From positions 1,805,985 through 1,869,984 of the forward strand of contig NC_088776.1 of NCBI RefSeq assembly GCF_954871325.1: a DNA stretch of 64,000 bases, given 5' to 3'. Numbering within the stretch: the stretch's first letter is position 1; the number at the start of each line of letters is the position of its first letter. Below are positions 62,415 through 64,000 of the stretch, piece by piece. The notes beneath the pieces were generated by a model. The model saw only the letters and a list, made by a program, of their open reading frames with translations. It did not search any database and had not been told where the DNA came from. The DNA is from Gordionus sp. m RMFG-2023. Its lineage: Eukaryota > Nematomorpha > Gordioida > Chordodea > Parachordodidae. Made by a program: the position numbers and the translations under genes.

Positions 62415-64000
62415 CAGGCGAGTACGCAGCGGGAGGGGAGCAGGGGGACAAATCCCCCCCCCCCCCCAAAGCCAAAAAATGCAGATGCCGGATATATTTT
62501 TCAAAAATATTTTTGTTTATATTTTATAATATTTATTCCTATCTCTTTCTTTTTAAATATATATTTAATTAATCACATTCATTTACTAAGTTATTTTATC
62601 AATTAATTTCGATTTCAAGTTTTCCTTGGCGTAAATTCATCTATTATTTTCAAATTTCTAATGGCGTAATATTTATCCATCATTTTCAAATTTCTAGTCA
62701 AATAATAATTATGGACATAAGAAATTTTTTAAACATATTGATCCTAAATCTTACAAAAAAGCAAAAAAGTACAAATACTTTTATAACATTTTATAACTAG
62801 CCTAAAAGAAAGACATATACTTCTTAAAAAGGCATAAAAGATACCTATGATAAATATTTTATTTAATAATAGATATATATTCCACCCCTAATATCCACAA
62901 ATTATATGTGCTAATCGAAAGTTAAAATTTCAAAACAGCTATTTTACTAGATGGTTATGGCTAGCATACTCTATCCGAGACAATGGAGCTTATTGCAAGA
63001 TATGTATCTTGTTTGACCCAAGATATGCTGGAAGAAATTTAGTTATGCTTAACAGTCTTGTTAAGAATCCATTCAACAAGTACAAAGATGCTGGAGAAAT
63101 CTTTGACAATCATCAAAAAATAAATTATCACAAAAGCTGTGAACTGATGATTTCTTCAAATTAATTCAAAATGGGGATATGATTCCCATTTTATCACATA
63201 TTGACAAAAATAGAAATAAAATAGCAAAAGAAAATAGATGTAAGATCAAACTAAGTAGAGGCCATTCTATATTGTGGATTGCAGGTCATAGCATTACGTA
63301 GCCATTCGGATTCAAGAAGCTTGAATTTCAATAATAAAGATACTGAAGATAACTTTCGTGGTCTTGTAAAATTTAAAGCATTAGGGGATTCTGCATTAAT
63401 GGTAAACCCCAAGCAACATAATATTTTAAACAGAATTATTTCTGAAACTCTTTGTCCAACAATGAGAAAAAAATTGCAAAAAGCTTGTCCAACGAGATGG
63501 AGTCCTCGCCATCAAGCAGTAACAGCTTTTATGGAGTAAGAAGAACCGATTATTAATGCTCTTACTGAAATATCACAATGGCCTGAAAGAGATATTTCCT
63601 CAGAAGCAAGCAAATTATTGGATTAAATCCTTATACCAAATTATACAAATATTTTATGTAATACTTTTAAAAAACATGACATTGCTTAATTGAGACGATG
63701 AGAGTAGCGGAGAGCATTTTTTTAGAACTCAAGAAAATTAGGGCTATTGTTGATGAAGAATTTCATATTTTATATATTGTTGAATCAAAGGCAGAGCTAT
63801 ACGAGTTTAATATTTGTCTCCCTCGACTTGCAGCAAGACAAACTCATCGTCCAAACATTAATATAGGGTAAGTAGAAATTATAAAATAAATGTCTTTATC
63901 CCTCTCTTAGATACATTTATAACCCAAATAAATGAACGGTTTTTAATTCATCAGGCAGCACTTACCAATCTGCAGATATAACTTCCATAAAAACCTTCCC
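62415..64000 (+). mobile_element. zf-MYM-type hAT transposon, decayed, running off the window
   Basis: It starts with CAGGCGAGTACGCAGCGGGA followed by a G-run and a C-run (hairpin), the usual end structure of this hAT group. From about 62930 the plus strand encodes the family protein in pieces. These are TRWLWLAYSIRDNGAYCKIC, ILFDPRYAGRN, then VIALRSHSDSRSLNF (63279 on), PTRWSPRHQAVTAFME, CLPRLAARQTH, and VFIPLLDTFITQINERF. Several stops and frameshifts are present, and a large central portion is missing (see the coding entry). The right end is outside the window. Confidence 0.8.
62930..64000 (+). pseudogene. zf-MYM/hAT transposase-like gene, internally deleted
   Basis: The N-terminal part has the WLAYS and C-x2-C segment (KICILF) that follows the TTF-type finger in zinc-finger-MYM-1-like hAT proteins. 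An 86-codon open frame (63279-63539) begins with the conserved LRSHSD motif and NFRGLVKFKALGD. It then passes directly from NPKQHNILNRIISET to MRKKLQKACPTRWSPRHQAV, skipping the central catalytic region that normally separates these motifs. This is an in-frame internal deletion. A stop at 63537 and further shifts follow, then ARQTHRPNI (about 63840) and, in another frame, INVFIPLLDTF (about 63890). No function is possible in this copy. The family moves DNA by cut and paste. Confidence 0.7.

Noticed and set aside
61532-62606. Open frames across the minisatellite, including a Pro-rich one at 62403
   Set aside because: They arise from G/C-runs of the repeat and the hAT terminus.
63869-63908. Apparent intron (GGTAAGTAG to CTCTTAG) in the zf-MYM hAT fossil
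   Set aside because: The interval itself encodes NVFIPLLDTF in a shifted frame, matching the family, so it is coding sequence with a frameshift, not an intron.
1-64000. tRNA, rRNA or other structured RNA genes
   Set aside because: No cloverleaf A/B-box pair or rRNA segment was recognised; a covariance-model scan would be needed to exclude small ones.

Overview
The window is extremely A+T-rich eukaryotic DNA, well above 70% A+T by eye (not counted). It is gene-poor and is built mainly from satellite arrays and nested transposable elements. Spliced genes with short introns (about 40-70 nt), hAT, Gypsy and RTE-type elements, and two candidate genes with fibronectin type III (FN3) modules, one of them carrying a signal peptide, point to an invertebrate animal. 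I cannot name the lineage. Nothing prokaryotic (operons, Shine-Dalgarno sites, CRISPR) is present. The setting resembles heterochromatin.

Layout: 1-3740 is satellite A, with units of about 115 and 205-235 bp in a higher-order pattern. 3740-25220 is a large satellite B array. It is interrupted by a 2.4 kb block holding a broken gene (about 4001-6381), a LINE-like element on the minus strand (about 12470-14880) and a small LTR element with a clean 5-bp target duplication (22713-24419). Inside the array a 2.46 kb multi-monomer block is duplicated almost perfectly (about 16.9-21.8 kb). A broken Gypsy element on the minus strand abuts the array (25221 to about 28240). 28.7-43.8 kb is old repetitive DNA in which long segments recur ('satellite C'). 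It contains two (CTTT)n tracts, an RTE-type LINE tail, a coding-like patch at 32.4-32.9 kb, and exons of a candidate FN3 gene on the minus strand (33755-34703).

The standout is 43788-51044: a 7.26 kb hAT transposon. It has terminal inverted repeats of about 1.85 kb, each with a tandem 119-bp subrepeat centred on the palindrome GACAATTGTC, flanking a four-exon BED-finger hAT transposase (639 residues) whose frame is open throughout. It has a near-perfect 8-bp target duplication, and a related copy of its target segment without the insertion lies at about 40.1 kb in the same window.

Right of it are diverged B and A satellites (51.3-53.6 kb), a palindromic MITE (54.5-54.85 kb) just past the second exon of a secreted FN3 gene (minus strand, 54891-55311), local inverted repeats (55.45-55.93 kb), a second copy of the LINE-like element (56.14-57.48 kb), a CCGGG-rich repeat (57.69-58.19 kb), a minus-strand RTE LINE endonuclease fossil (59.6-60.25 kb), a 125-bp G-run minisatellite (61.2-62.4 kb), and the 5' end of a decayed zf-MYM-type hAT element that runs off the window (62415-64000).

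The recognisable coding capacity is therefore one intact-looking hAT transposase, two partial host FN3 genes, and many fossils.
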